From Synergistaceae bacterium (GTDB lineage Bacteria > Synergistota > Synergistia > Synergistales > Aminobacteriaceae), in assembly GCA_031273365.1 (NCBI GenBank), contig JAISSA010000096.1:1-12618 (forward strand): a stretch of DNA of 12,618 nt, given 5' to 3'. The position numbers and the translations under genes were made by a program. Under the pieces are notes generated by a model, which worked only from the letters and a program-made list of their open reading frames with translations, was not told the DNA's origin and made no database searches. How positions within the stretch are numbered: the first letter of the stretch is position 1; each line of letters begins with the position of its first letter. Shown one piece after another: positions 1-6,881 of this stretch.

Positions 1-276
1 GCCACGGCGATGTACGAGCTGATGCTGAGGCAGTTTGAGGCCGCCAAGATCGACGAATCGCGGGAGGCGATAGTCGTACAGGTTATTGACCCTGCCACGC
101 CGCCCGACGACAAGTTCAAGCCTAAGAGGGCGCAGATCGTCGCGTTCGCGACGCTGTTGGGGCTGTTCCTGGGGATGATGTGGGCGGTCTGGGCGGGACT
201 ATATCAGGCCTGCAATTCCGAATTTTTTATCCAGGAGCAAAAAATTCGCTCCACAATCGAAGGAAGACATGAATGA
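1..276 (+). CDS. Wzz-type polysaccharide chain-length determinant, C-terminal part (5' end outside window)
   Basis: The reading frame is open from the first base and stops at TGA 274-276, so only the last 91 codons are present. The visible part has a coiled-coil-like stretch (YELMLRQFEAAKIDESREA), then VQVIDPATPPDDKFKPKR, then a hydrophobic helix (about AFATLLGLFLGMMWAVWAGL) and a short polar tail. A 'DPA-x-PP...KPKR' stretch just before the last transmembrane helix is typical of Wzz/Wzc-type inner-membrane proteins (GNVR plus C-terminal TM), which set the chain length of O-antigen, exopolysaccharide or capsule. No tyrosine-kinase domain follows the helix, so this is a Wzz-like protein or a Wzc split from its kinase. 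The flippase gene directly downstream supports the polysaccharide context. The family call is fairly safe; which polymer is made cannot be seen. Confidence 0.82.
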   Translation, partial: ATAMYELMLRQFEAAKIDESREAIVVQVIDPATPPDDKFKPKRAQIVAFATLLGLFLGMMWAVWAGLYQACNSEFFIQEQKIRSTIEGRHE

Positions 277-292
277 GGCAACTCCTGCTTAA
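269..292 (+). other. Seven-codon leader ORF abutting the flippase start
   Basis: ATG 269 begins MNEATPA and ends at TAA 290-292, in the same frame as, and directly touching, the flippase ATG at 293. The best ribosome binding site in the area, GAAGGAAG (259-266), serves this ATG and not the one at 293, which has only a poor site of its own. Either it is a translated leader that hands ribosomes to the flippase, or the flippase originally began at 269 and acquired an early TAA. It also overlaps the end of the upstream gene by eight bases. Confidence 0.4.
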
Positions 293-1528
293 ATGGCGCT
301 GATAAAGAAGAGTCGCTTTTTCCGGCACCTGGTGTTTTACGGCGGCTTCGTGTTTCTCAACAGGGGACTTTCCTTTTTACTGGTCCCCCTGTTTACGCGT
401 TACCTGACGCCGGAGGACTACGGGATATACGCCCTCTTCCTGACGGCGGTGCTGATATGCGAACCCCTGCTGACGTTTTGCGTCAGTGATGCCATCGGGT
501 ACGTTTATTACAACCCTCGTTATAATATTTGCGAATATGTAAGTACGTTGATGGTATTTTATGCCGGCACGTTTGTGCTGCAGATGGCCTGTCTGGGAGG
601 CGGGGTGTTTTTTTTTGCGCTTCCCCTGTGGTTGTTGTGCGTGCCGGTAGCCGCGCTGTCCAGTATCGTGACGGGCGCTCTCAACTTTATGTGGCAGCTG
701 AAGGAAAAACCCCTGCCCTACGGACAGTTCAATTTTTGTCACCTGTTGTCGCAGCTTTTGTTACAGGTGGGAGCGACGGTGTTTTTAAGGCTGGGGTGGC
801 GGGGCGTCGTGGGCGCACAGGTGCTGCTGGCCTTGCTGACGATCCCGCTGGCGCTGGTGTTGTTGAAGAAAAACGGGTGGCTGGGGTTGGGTTTCCACAG
901 GGAGTGTCTGCGCTTTGGTTTGAAGTTCGGGATGGGGCTGATACCCAACGCCTTCGCCGCGAGGTTCAACGATTCCATCGGGAAACTTTTTATAAGCCAG
1001 ACGTTTGACCTGACGGAGACGGGCATCTACGCCGCGGGACAAAAGCTGGGGGCCATAGTGAACGTCTATAACTTTGCTTTCGGCAGCACCTATCGGCCAT
1101 GGTTGTTCAAAAAGCTGACGGGCGGCGGTGTTGCGCGGGAGGCACGGAAGATCGTTCTTTCCGTCCCTCTGGCCTTCACCTCCACGCTGTTGTTTGCGTG
1201 GGGCGGCAGCCTGTGCATGTACCTGTTCAGCGGGTTCGTGCTGGGGAGAAATTTCTCAGGCGCGCTGATCTTCGTGTTCTGGTCCGCTTCGGCCTACGCC
1301 CTGAACGGCATGTACAACGTCGTGTCGCATTTTATCTACCAGAGCGGGAAGCCCTGGATACTGTCGCTGCTCTCCGTGAGCGCGGTGGGGCTGAATGCGC
1401 TGTTTACGTGGCGCTTCCTGCGGACATTCGGCATGATCGGGGCGGCATACGCTCCCGTTCTGGCATGGGGAGTGACGCTCGCGCTTTCGATCGTAGCTGC
1501 TCTGAGGTTGTGGAGGGGGAAGCTCTGA
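293..1528 (+). CDS. Wzx-type polysaccharide flippase (MOP superfamily, Polysacc_synt family)
   Basis: A 411-residue, very hydrophobic protein with about 12 predicted transmembrane segments spread over its full length, as expected for the multidrug/oligosaccharidyl-lipid/polysaccharide (MOP) exporters. The N-terminus (SRFFRHLVFYGGFVFLNRG, then LLVPLFTRYLTPEDYGIYAL) is the hallmark of the family: a basic cap, the first helix, then 'P-x-x-x-R-x-L-x-P-x-[ED]-[FY]-G'. Such proteins flip lipid-linked saccharide repeat units across the inner membrane in Wzx/Wzy-dependent synthesis of surface polysaccharide. Position fits: it lies 16 bp after a Wzz-like gene. The ATG at 293 lacks a strong ribosome binding site; translation is probably coupled to the upstream frame (see 269-292). 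Length is normal for the family (about 400-480). Substrate cannot be inferred. Confidence 0.87.
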   Translation: MALIKKSRFFRHLVFYGGFVFLNRGLSFLLVPLFTRYLTPEDYGIYALFLTAVLICEPLLTFCVSDAIGYVYYNPRYNICEYVSTLMVFYAGTFVLQMACLGGGVFFFALPLWLLCVPVAALSSIVTGALNFMWQLKEKPLPYGQFNFCHLLSQLLLQVGATVFLRLGWRGVVGAQVLLALLTIPLALVLLKKNGWLGLGFHRECLRFGLKFGMGLIPNAFAARFNDSIGKLFISQTFDLTETGIYAAGQKLGAIVNVYNFAFGSTYRPWLFKKLTGGGVAREARKIVLSVPLAFTSTLLFAWGGSLCMYLFSGFVLGRNFSGALIFVFWSASAYALNGMYNVVSHFIYQSGKPWILSLLSVSAVGLNALFTWRFLRTFGMIGAAYAPVLAWGVTLALSIVAALRLWRGKL

Positions 1529-1553
1529 TCTTTGCCGTGAAGTTTGCCATACT

Positions 1554-1617
1554 ATTTAAAATTTAAGGAGGGGGGCAGACCCTGCCCTTCCCATTTAAAA
1601 ATCTAAGGAAGGGGCAG
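1554..1617. repeat. Imperfect direct repeat pair in the flippase-hom gap
   Basis: Two 25-nt copies, ATTTAAAATTTAAGGAGGGG followed by GGCAG at 1554-1578 and ATTTAAAAATCTAAGGAAGG followed by GGCAG at 1593-1617, lie 39 bp apart in a non-coding gap between convergent genes. Each begins with an AT-rich block and ends in a purine-rich G-run. The rest of the gap (to 1685) is GC-rich with further small palindromes. This could be a fragment of a dispersed intergenic repeat or a local duplication. Confidence 0.6.
1570..1590. terminator. Hairpin after the flippase gene, possible terminator
   Basis: GGGCAG (1573-1578), loop ACC and CTGCCC (1582-1587) form a perfect 6-bp GC stem that extends by two G-T pairs and one G-C pair to about 9 bp. 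It lies 42 bp after the flippase stop between converging genes. There is no convincing T-tract on either strand, so rho-independent termination is only possible, not shown. A second palindrome, GGGGAC-AC-GTCCCC, sits at 1644-1657, nearer the end of the convergent gene. Confidence 0.35.
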
Positions 1618-1685
1618 GCCGAGGCCCAGGGCCGAGCGAGCGAGGGGACACGTCCCCCTGCTCCCATAGGCCGGTTACTATTGTA

Positions 1686-2906
1686 TTATGCGTCATCTTC
1701 AGCGCGGGAAAAAACGCGCCAGATTGCGCCGGTCTCTATCCCGGCGGCCTGTATGTCCTCGCGGAGCTTGCGCTCCAGGCCCGGCGTCGTGATGAATCCA
1801 AGGTTTTCGCCTTCTGCTGCGGCGATGCCTTCAGGGAAGAGCTGCAAAAGTTTTTCTCGTTCCGGCAGGGAGGCCCGCACGAAAAGCGGCCCCACATTTT
1901 CGTCGGCGGGCAGCAGAGGGCGATAATCCTCACGCCACACGGGGTCGTTATACCGCCCACTGGTGACGATATCGATCACGTCGCCGACGATGGAGCTGGC
2001 CGAGGGTTCCGCGCCGGCGCCGCGTCCGTAGAAAAGCACGTCGCCCGCCGTGTCGGCGGAGACAGCTACGGCGTTGAACACGTCATCCACCGACGCCAGC
2101 AGGTGATCGTGCGGAATCAGCAGCGGCGAGACCCGCGCGTAAATTCGATCGGACGGCGTCAGCCTGCCCATGGCGATGAGTTTCATGGAGTAGCCGAGAC
2201 GTTCGGCCAGCGTGATGTCGGCGCTCGTGACAGCCGTAATCCCCTCCGCAGGAATTTCTTTGTAGCGGACGTAGCGGTCGAAGGCTATGGAAAGCAGTAT
2301 CGCCAGTTTTCGACAGGCGTCGAAACCGAGAACGTCCGCGGAGGGATCGGTTTCCGCGTATCCCAGCCGCTGCGCGTCCCTCAGGGCGTCATCGAAGGCG
2401 CGCCCTTCGCGCTTCATCTGCGTCAGGATGTAGTTGGTCGTTCCGTTGACGATTCCCATCACCCCGGTCACGCGGTTGGAACTGAGGCATTTGCAGAGCG
2501 GGCGCAGCACGGGAATACCCGCGGCGACGCTTGCCTCGAACATCAGGGCGACGCTGTTGCGGGCGGCCAGCTCCGTAAGCTCCACGCCATACGTCGCGAT
2601 AAGGTTCTTGTTAGATGTCACGTAATGCTTGCCCGCAGAGAGGCTGCGCCTGCAATAGCGGTAAGCGGCGTCCAAATCGTTGATGCACTCCACGACGACG
2701 GACACGCCGCAGTCGCCGAAAATATCGTCCGCGTTCTGCGTCAGAAGCTCCTGCCTCGGGTCGTCGGCGCGCGGCCGCGCGGTGAGGATATGCTTCAGCC
2801 GTATCTGATCTCCGGCGCGTTTCGCGATGATATCGGCGTTCTTCGACAGGAGATCGGCTACGCCGTGCCCCACAACCCCATACCCAATCAATGCTATATT
2901 TTTCAT
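1686..2906 (-). CDS. hom: Homoserine dehydrogenase with degenerate C-terminal ACT region
   Basis: Cytosolic NAD(P)H-dependent reduction of aspartate-4-semialdehyde to homoserine, the branch point to threonine and methionine. The protein has 406 residues. The Rossmann motif GYGVVG is at 8-13, SNKNL (catalytic-region Lys100) at 98-102, EASVAAGIPV at 124-133, and NGTTNYI at 154-160. The family signature GYAETDPSADVLGFDACRK is at 182-200, with Glu185, Asp196 and Lys200 matching the conserved substrate and catalytic residues. The C-terminal part (about 335-406) has the outline of an ACT domain (LFVRASLP ... GFITTPGLERKL ... WRVFS). It lacks the usual D-x-P-G-V-L ligand loop and the protein is some 25 residues shorter than typical ACT-bearing enzymes (about 430). 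The start is fixed by the Rossmann fold immediately after Met1; the nearest GGAG (2920-2923) is a distant 13 nt upstream, so translation may be weak. It is divergent from the CoA-transferase and not linked to thrCB. Confidence 0.95.
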   Translation of the reverse strand: MKNIALIGYGVVGHGVADLLSKNADIIAKRAGDQIRLKHILTARPRADDPRQELLTQNADDIFGDCGVSVVVECINDLDAAYRYCRRSLSAGKHYVTSNKNLIATYGVELTELAARNSVALMFEASVAAGIPVLRPLCKCLSSNRVTGVMGIVNGTTNYILTQMKREGRAFDDALRDAQRLGYAETDPSADVLGFDACRKLAILLSIAFDRYVRYKEIPAEGITAVTSADITLAERLGYSMKLIAMGRLTPSDRIYARVSPLLIPHDHLLASVDDVFNAVAVSADTAGDVLFYGRGAGAEPSASSIVGDVIDIVTSGRYNDPVWREDYRPLLPADENVGPLFVRASLPEREKLLQLFPEGIAAAEGENLGFITTPGLERKLREDIQAAGIETGAIWRVFSRAEDDA

Positions 2907-3080
2907 CGTTTTCGAACAACTCCATTCTCTTCGACTTCAGACCCTGCGTGACGGTCAAGACTTTATCAACTGAAGAGCTAAAAAGCTACAAATAATACGC
3001 TGAAGATTTTTTTATTCTCCCATACAACTTTTCAAAACATCCACTATAATGGCAAGCTGAAATACTGAGGAGGCGATAAA
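2907..3080. promoter_or_regulatory. Divergent intergenic region: hom and CoA-transferase promoters
   Basis: This 174-bp AT-rich gap separates two divergent genes. On the + strand a perfect -10 hexamer TATAAT is at 3045-3050, 30 bp before the CoA-transferase ATG. The matching -35 position (3022-3027, ATACAA) is poor, suggesting activator dependence or a weak promoter. A GAGGAGG ribosome binding site is at 3067-3073, 7 nt before ATG 3081. A short AGCT-AAAA-AGCT palindrome and a run of seven T (3007-3013) lie in the middle. No equally good promoter for hom was found on the - strand. Confidence 0.55.
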
Positions 3081-4274
3081 ATGACGGAGGGCGCTCTGGA
3101 GGGGCTTGTCGTTCTGGACCTGACGCGTGTGCTGGCCGGCCCGTTCTGCTCCATGATGCTGGCCGATATGGGGGCTTTTGTCATCAAGATCGAGGAACCG
3201 AAGAAGGGGGACGATACGCGCAGCATGGGGCCATTCAAAAACGGGGAAAGCGCTTACTACATGAACCTCAATCGCAACAAAAAGGGCGTCACCCTGAACC
3301 TGAAGCATCCGAAGGGGAAGAAGATTTTTCTGAACCTCGTCGAAAAGGCCGACGTCGTTCTGGAAAATTACCGCCCCGGGGTCATGGAGAAGCTGGGGCT
3401 GGGCTACGAGTCGCTGAAGGAGGTCAATCCCCGCATTATCTATGGCGCGGTTTCCGGCTTCGGGCACACGGGGCCTTACTCGCAAAAACCCGGCTACGAC
3501 ATCATCGCTCAGGCCATGAGCGGACTGATGAGCACGACCGGATGGCCCGGAGGGTCGCCGACGCGAACCGGAACGGCCATCGGCGACGTCCTCGGGGGGC
3601 TGTCCCTGGCCGTCGGAATACTGTCCGCGGTCTGCCGCCGGAGCCGCACGGGAGCGGGGCAAAAGGTCGACATCGCCCTCGTGGACTCCGCCGTGGCGAG
3701 CCTCGAGATCATCAACATGATCTATACCGTGGAAGGACGCCTCCCGGGGCGCATCGGCAACCGTTACGAGTCCACGTATCCCTACGACTCCTTCAGCGCG
3801 GCCGACGGCGAGCTGGTCATCGGCGCCGGGAACAACAGGCTGTGGCGCGCTCTGTGCGACGTCATGAACAGGCCCGACCTGAAGGAGGACGCCCGTTATC
3901 TGAACGTGTACGACCGCGTCGATTACCACGCCGAGATCAGGGTCGCCGTCGACGAATGGATCGCCTCGAAGAAGCGCGAGGACGTCGTCAGGGAGCTGTC
4001 CGAGGCCGGGATTCCCTGCGCGCCGGTCTACGACATCCGGCAGGTCGTCGAGGACCCGCACATCGCCGGGGCCCGGGAGATGTTCGTCGAGATGGATCAC
4101 CCCACGGCCGGCAGGGTCAAACTCACCGGAAGCCACCTCAAGTTCTCCGACACGCCCGCCTCGCTTCGAACGCCCTCTCCGTCGCTGGGGCAGCACAACG
4201 AGGAGATCTACGGCGCGTATCTGGGGCTCGCTCCGGAGGAGATCGCGTCTTTGAAAGAGGAGGAGGTCCTGTGA
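3081..4274 (+). CDS. Class III (CaiB/BaiF family) CoA-transferase
   Basis: Transfers CoA from a donor thioester to a free carboxylic acid through an aspartyl-CoA anhydride/thioester mechanism; cytosolic. The 397-residue length is normal for the family. The N-terminus LVVLDLTRVLAGPFCSMMLADMG is the classical family start, followed by VIKIEEP, the ENYRPGVMEKLGLGYE segment (95-110), and the GYDIIAQAMSGLM segment (138-150). The catalytic Asp is in AIGDVLGGL and falls at residue 169, the same number as in characterised members. The C-terminal part has AGIPCAPVYDI (about 314-324) and HPTAGRVK, both usual. The start has an excellent GAGGAGG site. The stop overlaps the lyase gene by 4 bp, implying translational coupling and a shared pathway. 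The subfamily (formate, glutarate, itaconate, HMG, citramalate and others) cannot be decided by eye. Confidence 0.93.
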   Translation: MTEGALEGLVVLDLTRVLAGPFCSMMLADMGAFVIKIEEPKKGDDTRSMGPFKNGESAYYMNLNRNKKGVTLNLKHPKGKKIFLNLVEKADVVLENYRPGVMEKLGLGYESLKEVNPRIIYGAVSGFGHTGPYSQKPGYDIIAQAMSGLMSTTGWPGGSPTRTGTAIGDVLGGLSLAVGILSAVCRRSRTGAGQKVDIALVDSAVASLEIINMIYTVEGRLPGRIGNRYESTYPYDSFSAADGELVIGAGNNRLWRALCDVMNRPDLKEDARYLNVYDRVDYHAEIRVAVDEWIASKKREDVVRELSEAGIPCAPVYDIRQVVEDPHIAGAREMFVEMDHPTAGRVKLTGSHLKFSDTPASLRTPSPSLGQHNEEIYGAYLGLAPEEIASLKEEEVL

Positions 4275-5251
4275 GTGCGGATATGAGCGTTACGGATATG
4301 AAAGGTATCAATATTTCTCATAATTTCGATTTTTCTTTATTGCCCCGGCGCGCGGAGGTGATCGAGGTCTGCCCCCGGGACGGGTTTCAGAACGTTCAAA
4401 CGTTCATTCCGACCGCTCAAAAGATCGCCCTGCTGGACGATCTGGCCGAGGCCGGATTCAGGACGATCGAGGTGACGTCCTTCGTCAGTCCCAAAGCCAT
4501 CCCGCAGATGGCGGACGCGGCGGAGGTGATGGCGGATTTCAAACGCAGGCACGGCGCGATCGAGGCCGTGGCGCTGGTCCCCAACGTCAGGGGGGCGGAG
4601 AAGGCCATCGACGCGGGGGCGGACGTCCTGAATTTCGTGCTGTCGGCGAGCGAGTCGCACAACCGGGAAAACACGCGCCGGACGATCGAGCAGTCGCTTT
4701 CGGAGCTCGCGGAGGTCTGCCGGATCCGGGAAGGTAAAAAAGGTAAAAAAGGTAAAAAAATACACGTGAGCGTCGCCACGTCCTTCTTTTGTCCCTTCGA
4801 GGGCGAGGTCTCCGGGGACGCCGTGCTGAAGGTCGTCGAACGGGCTCTGTCCCTGGGCTGCGATGGACTGTCGATCGCGGACACGACGGGGACGGCGCAT
4901 CCCGTCAAGGTCCGGGACACGCTGAGGGCGGTGCGCGAGCGTTATCCCGAGCAAAAAATCGTCCTGCACCTGCACGATACGCACGGGATGGCGCTTGTCA
5001 ACACACTGGTCGCACTGGGGCTGGGTTACGACGCCTTTGACGCGGCTGTGGGCGGCCTTGGCGGGTGCCCTTTCGCTCCGGGGGCGGCCGGGAACGTGGC
5101 CACGGAGGATCTCCTGAACTTTTTGGGATGTCTGGGAATAGAAACGGAGGTGGATTTTTCAAAGGTCCTGGCCGTTGCGCAGAGCATTCCGGGCAGGCTG
5201 GGCGTTCCGCTTTGCAGTCATCTGGCGGCGGCGCGGGCGTGCAAAATCTGA
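4271..5251 (+). CDS. Hydroxymethylglutaryl-CoA lyase (HMG-CoA lyase family)
   Basis: Metal-dependent retro-Claisen cleavage of HMG-CoA to acetyl-CoA and acetoacetate; relatives cleave citramalyl-CoA-like thioesters. With the GTG start at 4271 the protein has 326 residues. EVCPRDGFQN is at 32-41 (Arg36-Asp37), EVTSFVSPKAIPQMADA at 67-83, and HLHDTHG at 233-239, with the two metal-binding His at 233 and 235. The signature loop GGLGGCPFAPGAAGNVATED is at 261-280, with catalytic Cys266. GTG was chosen because GAGGAGGAGG (4257-4266) ends 4 nt before it and the GTGA overlap with the CoA-transferase stop is a coupling arrangement; ATG 4283 is an alternative. Oddity: residues 155-163 are (GKK)3, encoded by three perfect 9-bp repeats, between the helix ending ELAEVCRIRE and the strand IHVSVATS, where relatives have a short turn. 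A strong terminator follows. Confidence 0.93.
   Translation: MSADMSVTDMKGINISHNFDFSLLPRRAEVIEVCPRDGFQNVQTFIPTAQKIALLDDLAEAGFRTIEVTSFVSPKAIPQMADAAEVMADFKRRHGAIEAVALVPNVRGAEKAIDAGADVLNFVLSASESHNRENTRRTIEQSLSELAEVCRIREGKKGKKGKKIHVSVATSFFCPFEGEVSGDAVLKVVERALSLGCDGLSIADTTGTAHPVKVRDTLRAVRERYPEQKIVLHLHDTHGMALVNTLVALGLGYDAFDAAVGGLGGCPFAPGAAGNVATEDLLNFLGCLGIETEVDFSKVLAVAQSIPGRLGVPLCSHLAAARACKI
4733..4759 (+). repeat. In-frame 9-bp tandem repeat (GGTAAAAAA x3) inside the lyase gene
   Basis: Three perfect consecutive copies of GGTAAAAAA at 4733-4741, 4742-4750 and 4751-4759 encode Gly-Lys-Lys three times. The A-rich unit is unlike the GC-rich codon use around it. The unit length keeps the frame, so copy number could vary without inactivating the gene, while the A6/A7 runs could promote polymerase slippage. 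Confidence 0.9.
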
Positions 5252-5268
5252 GAAACAAACGGGATTTT

Positions 5269-5297
5269 CAGGGGTCCGCGACCCCTGAGGGGTTTTT
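5269..5297 (+). terminator. Rho-independent terminator after the lyase gene
   Basis: CAGGGGTC (5269-5276), loop CGC and GACCCCTG (5280-5287) form a perfect 8-bp stem 17 bp after the lyase stop. The right arm can instead pair downstream: ACCCC (5281-5285) with GGGGT (5289-5293), directly followed by T's at 5293-5297 and again 5302-5306. Either form ends transcription of the CoA-transferase/lyase operon; the two are mutually exclusive. The rest of the gap (to 5350) holds the dctP ribosome binding site AGGGAGG (5336-5342) and no clear promoter. Confidence 0.75.
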
Positions 5298-5350
5298 CGC
5301 GTTTTTATAAAGGCGAAGCCCCATAAACTATTGTCAGGGAGGTTTGTATT

Positions 5351-6358
5351 ATGAAAAAGTGTAGAGGTGCGTTGGGTTTTGTGTCTGTCGTTCTGCTGCT
5401 GATCCTGGGAGAAGCGTTCCTGTCGGGCGCTGCGGAGGCGAAGACGGAGTTCCGTCTGTCGAATCAGTTCCCTCCGTCCCACCATATTTCGAAGGGACTC
5501 GTCTTCTTCGCGGATAAGGTCAGGGAGTATTCGGGCGGCAACGTCGAGTGCAAAATTTTCGACTCCGCACAGCTTTACAAGGACACGGAGATCGTGGAGG
5601 CCCTGCAGGACGCTCTGGTCGACACCGGGCTGGTGGCGACCAACAAGTGGTCGGGAATGATCCCGGCGATCGATATTTTCGAGATGCCCTTTGTCTTCAG
5701 GGACCTGAGCTCCCCCCAAAAATTTCTGGACGCCGGGGCGGCCGAACTTCTGGATAAAGAGTTCGAAAGCAGGGGGGTCAAAAACCTCTTCTGGGTGGAC
5801 TACGGTTATGTCCAGTTTTTCAACAACAAACGTCCTCTGACGAAGCCCTCCGACATGAAGGGGCTGACCATGCGTTCCTTCAGCGGCTCCGACGCCGAGA
5901 CGCTGCAGGCTCTGGGGGCGGCGCCGACGGTCATGAGTTCCTCCGAGATGTACATGGCGCTGCAGCGCGGGACGGTGGACGGTGCGACGACGGGAATGCC
6001 CGCTGCGGTATCCCGCAAGATCCACGAGGTCCAAAAGTACATGACCCTCGCCAACTACACCACAGCCCAGTTCGCCGTCCAGGCGAATCTGGAGTGGTGG
6101 AACTCCCTCTCCGCGGAGGAGAAGGACGTGATTTTGAAGGCGGGACGGGACGCGGAGGAGTGGATCCGGGGGGCCATCGCCGACTCTGAAAACGAAGCGC
6201 AGAAGGTTATCGCGGACTCTGGCGTCGAAATCTACGTCCTCAACGAGACCGAGCGGAAAGAATTTCAGGACGCGACCCTCGCGGTCCGCGACTCCTTCGC
6301 CCAGAAGACGGGCGACATCGGCAAACGGCTGCTGGACATGGCCCAGAACGCGGACTGA
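5351..6358 (+). CDS. dctP: TRAP transporter periplasmic solute-binding protein (DctP family)
   Basis: Captures a carboxylate in the periplasm and delivers it to the membrane subunits for Na+-coupled uptake. The protein has 335 residues. A signal peptide covers about 1-30: MKK, hydrophobic core VSVVLLLILG, likely cleavage after AEA. The mature part begins with FRLSNQFPPSHHISKGLVFFADKV. The central block 168-211 is diagnostic: DMKGLTMRSFSGSDAETLQALGA, then SSSEMYMALQRGTVDG. Arg175 in the KGLTMR element is the conserved carboxylate-binding arginine of the family; the aromatic-rich segment NLEWWNSLSAEEK is also typical. The start has AGGGAGG 8 nt upstream. It is first in a dctPQM operon; a terminator separates it from the lyase gene. 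The family is clear; the ligand is presumably a mono- or dicarboxylate, which the sequence cannot specify further. Confidence 0.94.
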   Translation: MKKCRGALGFVSVVLLLILGEAFLSGAAEAKTEFRLSNQFPPSHHISKGLVFFADKVREYSGGNVECKIFDSAQLYKDTEIVEALQDALVDTGLVATNKWSGMIPAIDIFEMPFVFRDLSSPQKFLDAGAAELLDKEFESRGVKNLFWVDYGYVQFFNNKRPLTKPSDMKGLTMRSFSGSDAETLQALGAAPTVMSSSEMYMALQRGTVDGATTGMPAAVSRKIHEVQKYMTLANYTTAQFAVQANLEWWNSLSAEEKDVILKAGRDAEEWIRGAIADSENEAQKVIADSGVEIYVLNETERKEFQDATLAVRDSFAQKTGDIGKRLLDMAQNAD

Positions 6359-6377
6359 ACCGATTCTTGGGCGGCTT

Positions 6378-6881
6378 ATGAAAACGCTGCGTTTGTACGT
6401 GGAAAAATTCAACCTGGCGGTAGGATACCTGTGCGGGCTGGGGCTCCTGGCGATGGGACTCGTCCTGTTCTATGAGGTCGTCTGCCGCTATTTCTTCGAC
6501 TCGCCCACGATCTGGGCTCAGGAGACGTCGGTCTATATTTTCATGTGGACGATGCTGGCGGGCAGCGCCTACACCCTGATGCAAGGAAAGCACGTCCGCA
6601 TCGACCTGATCTTCGAGCGGCTTTCCCGGAGGGCGCAATGCCTGCTGGACGTTCTGACAAGTTCCGTCGGCGTCGCTTTCAGCGCCGTGGTGGCTTGGCA
6701 GGCGTGGGACATGATGGCGGCTTCCTTCAAGTTCGGCAAGGTCTCGGCCACATTGCTACGGGTGCCGGTGTGGATACCGCAGTGCTCGCTCCTTTTGGGG
6801 TTCGTGCTCCTGACCTTTCAGTTCGCGTTCATCGTCGTGGACCGCATTCAAATTCTGAAGTCCGGGGGGGACGCGCGATGA
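6378..6881 (+). CDS. dctQ: TRAP transporter small membrane subunit (DctQ family)
   Basis: Small integral membrane subunit that pairs with DctM in TRAP transporters. It has 167 residues with four hydrophobic segments at about 12-34, 48-67, 88-110 and 131-154. The conserved element between and within TM1 and TM2 is present: VCRYFFDSPTIWAQETSVYI, then FMWTMLAGSAYTLMQGKHVRID, with the typical Trp46-x-x-Glu49 pair. It lies 19 bp after dctP, with only a weak G-rich site (GGGCGG) before the ATG, and its stop overlaps the dctM start as ATGA, so DctQ and DctM are likely made in a fixed ratio. Length and topology are normal for the family. Confidence 0.93.
   Translation: MKTLRLYVEKFNLAVGYLCGLGLLAMGLVLFYEVVCRYFFDSPTIWAQETSVYIFMWTMLAGSAYTLMQGKHVRIDLIFERLSRRAQCLLDVLTSSVGVAFSAVVAWQAWDMMAASFKFGKVSATLLRVPVWIPQCSLLLGFVLLTFQFAFIVVDRIQILKSGGDAR

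Noticed and set aside
3012..4196. Long minus-strand open frame (394 codons) opposite the CoA-transferase
   Set aside because: It lies wholly antisense to a gene with clear family motifs; its translation is Arg/Asp/His/Gly-rich and low in normal hydrophobic pattern, as expected for the shadow of a GC-rich gene.
3542..4270. Possible longer N-terminus for the HMG-CoA lyase, since its frame stays open far upstream
   Set aside because: The upstream part runs out of frame inside the CoA-transferase with Arg-rich nonsense sequence; GTG 4271 with a strong ribosome binding site gives a normal-length lyase.
5159..6412. Minus-strand open frame of 417 codons over the dctP region
   Set aside because: It is antisense to the lyase end, a terminator and dctP; it has no ribosome binding site and an unnatural composition.
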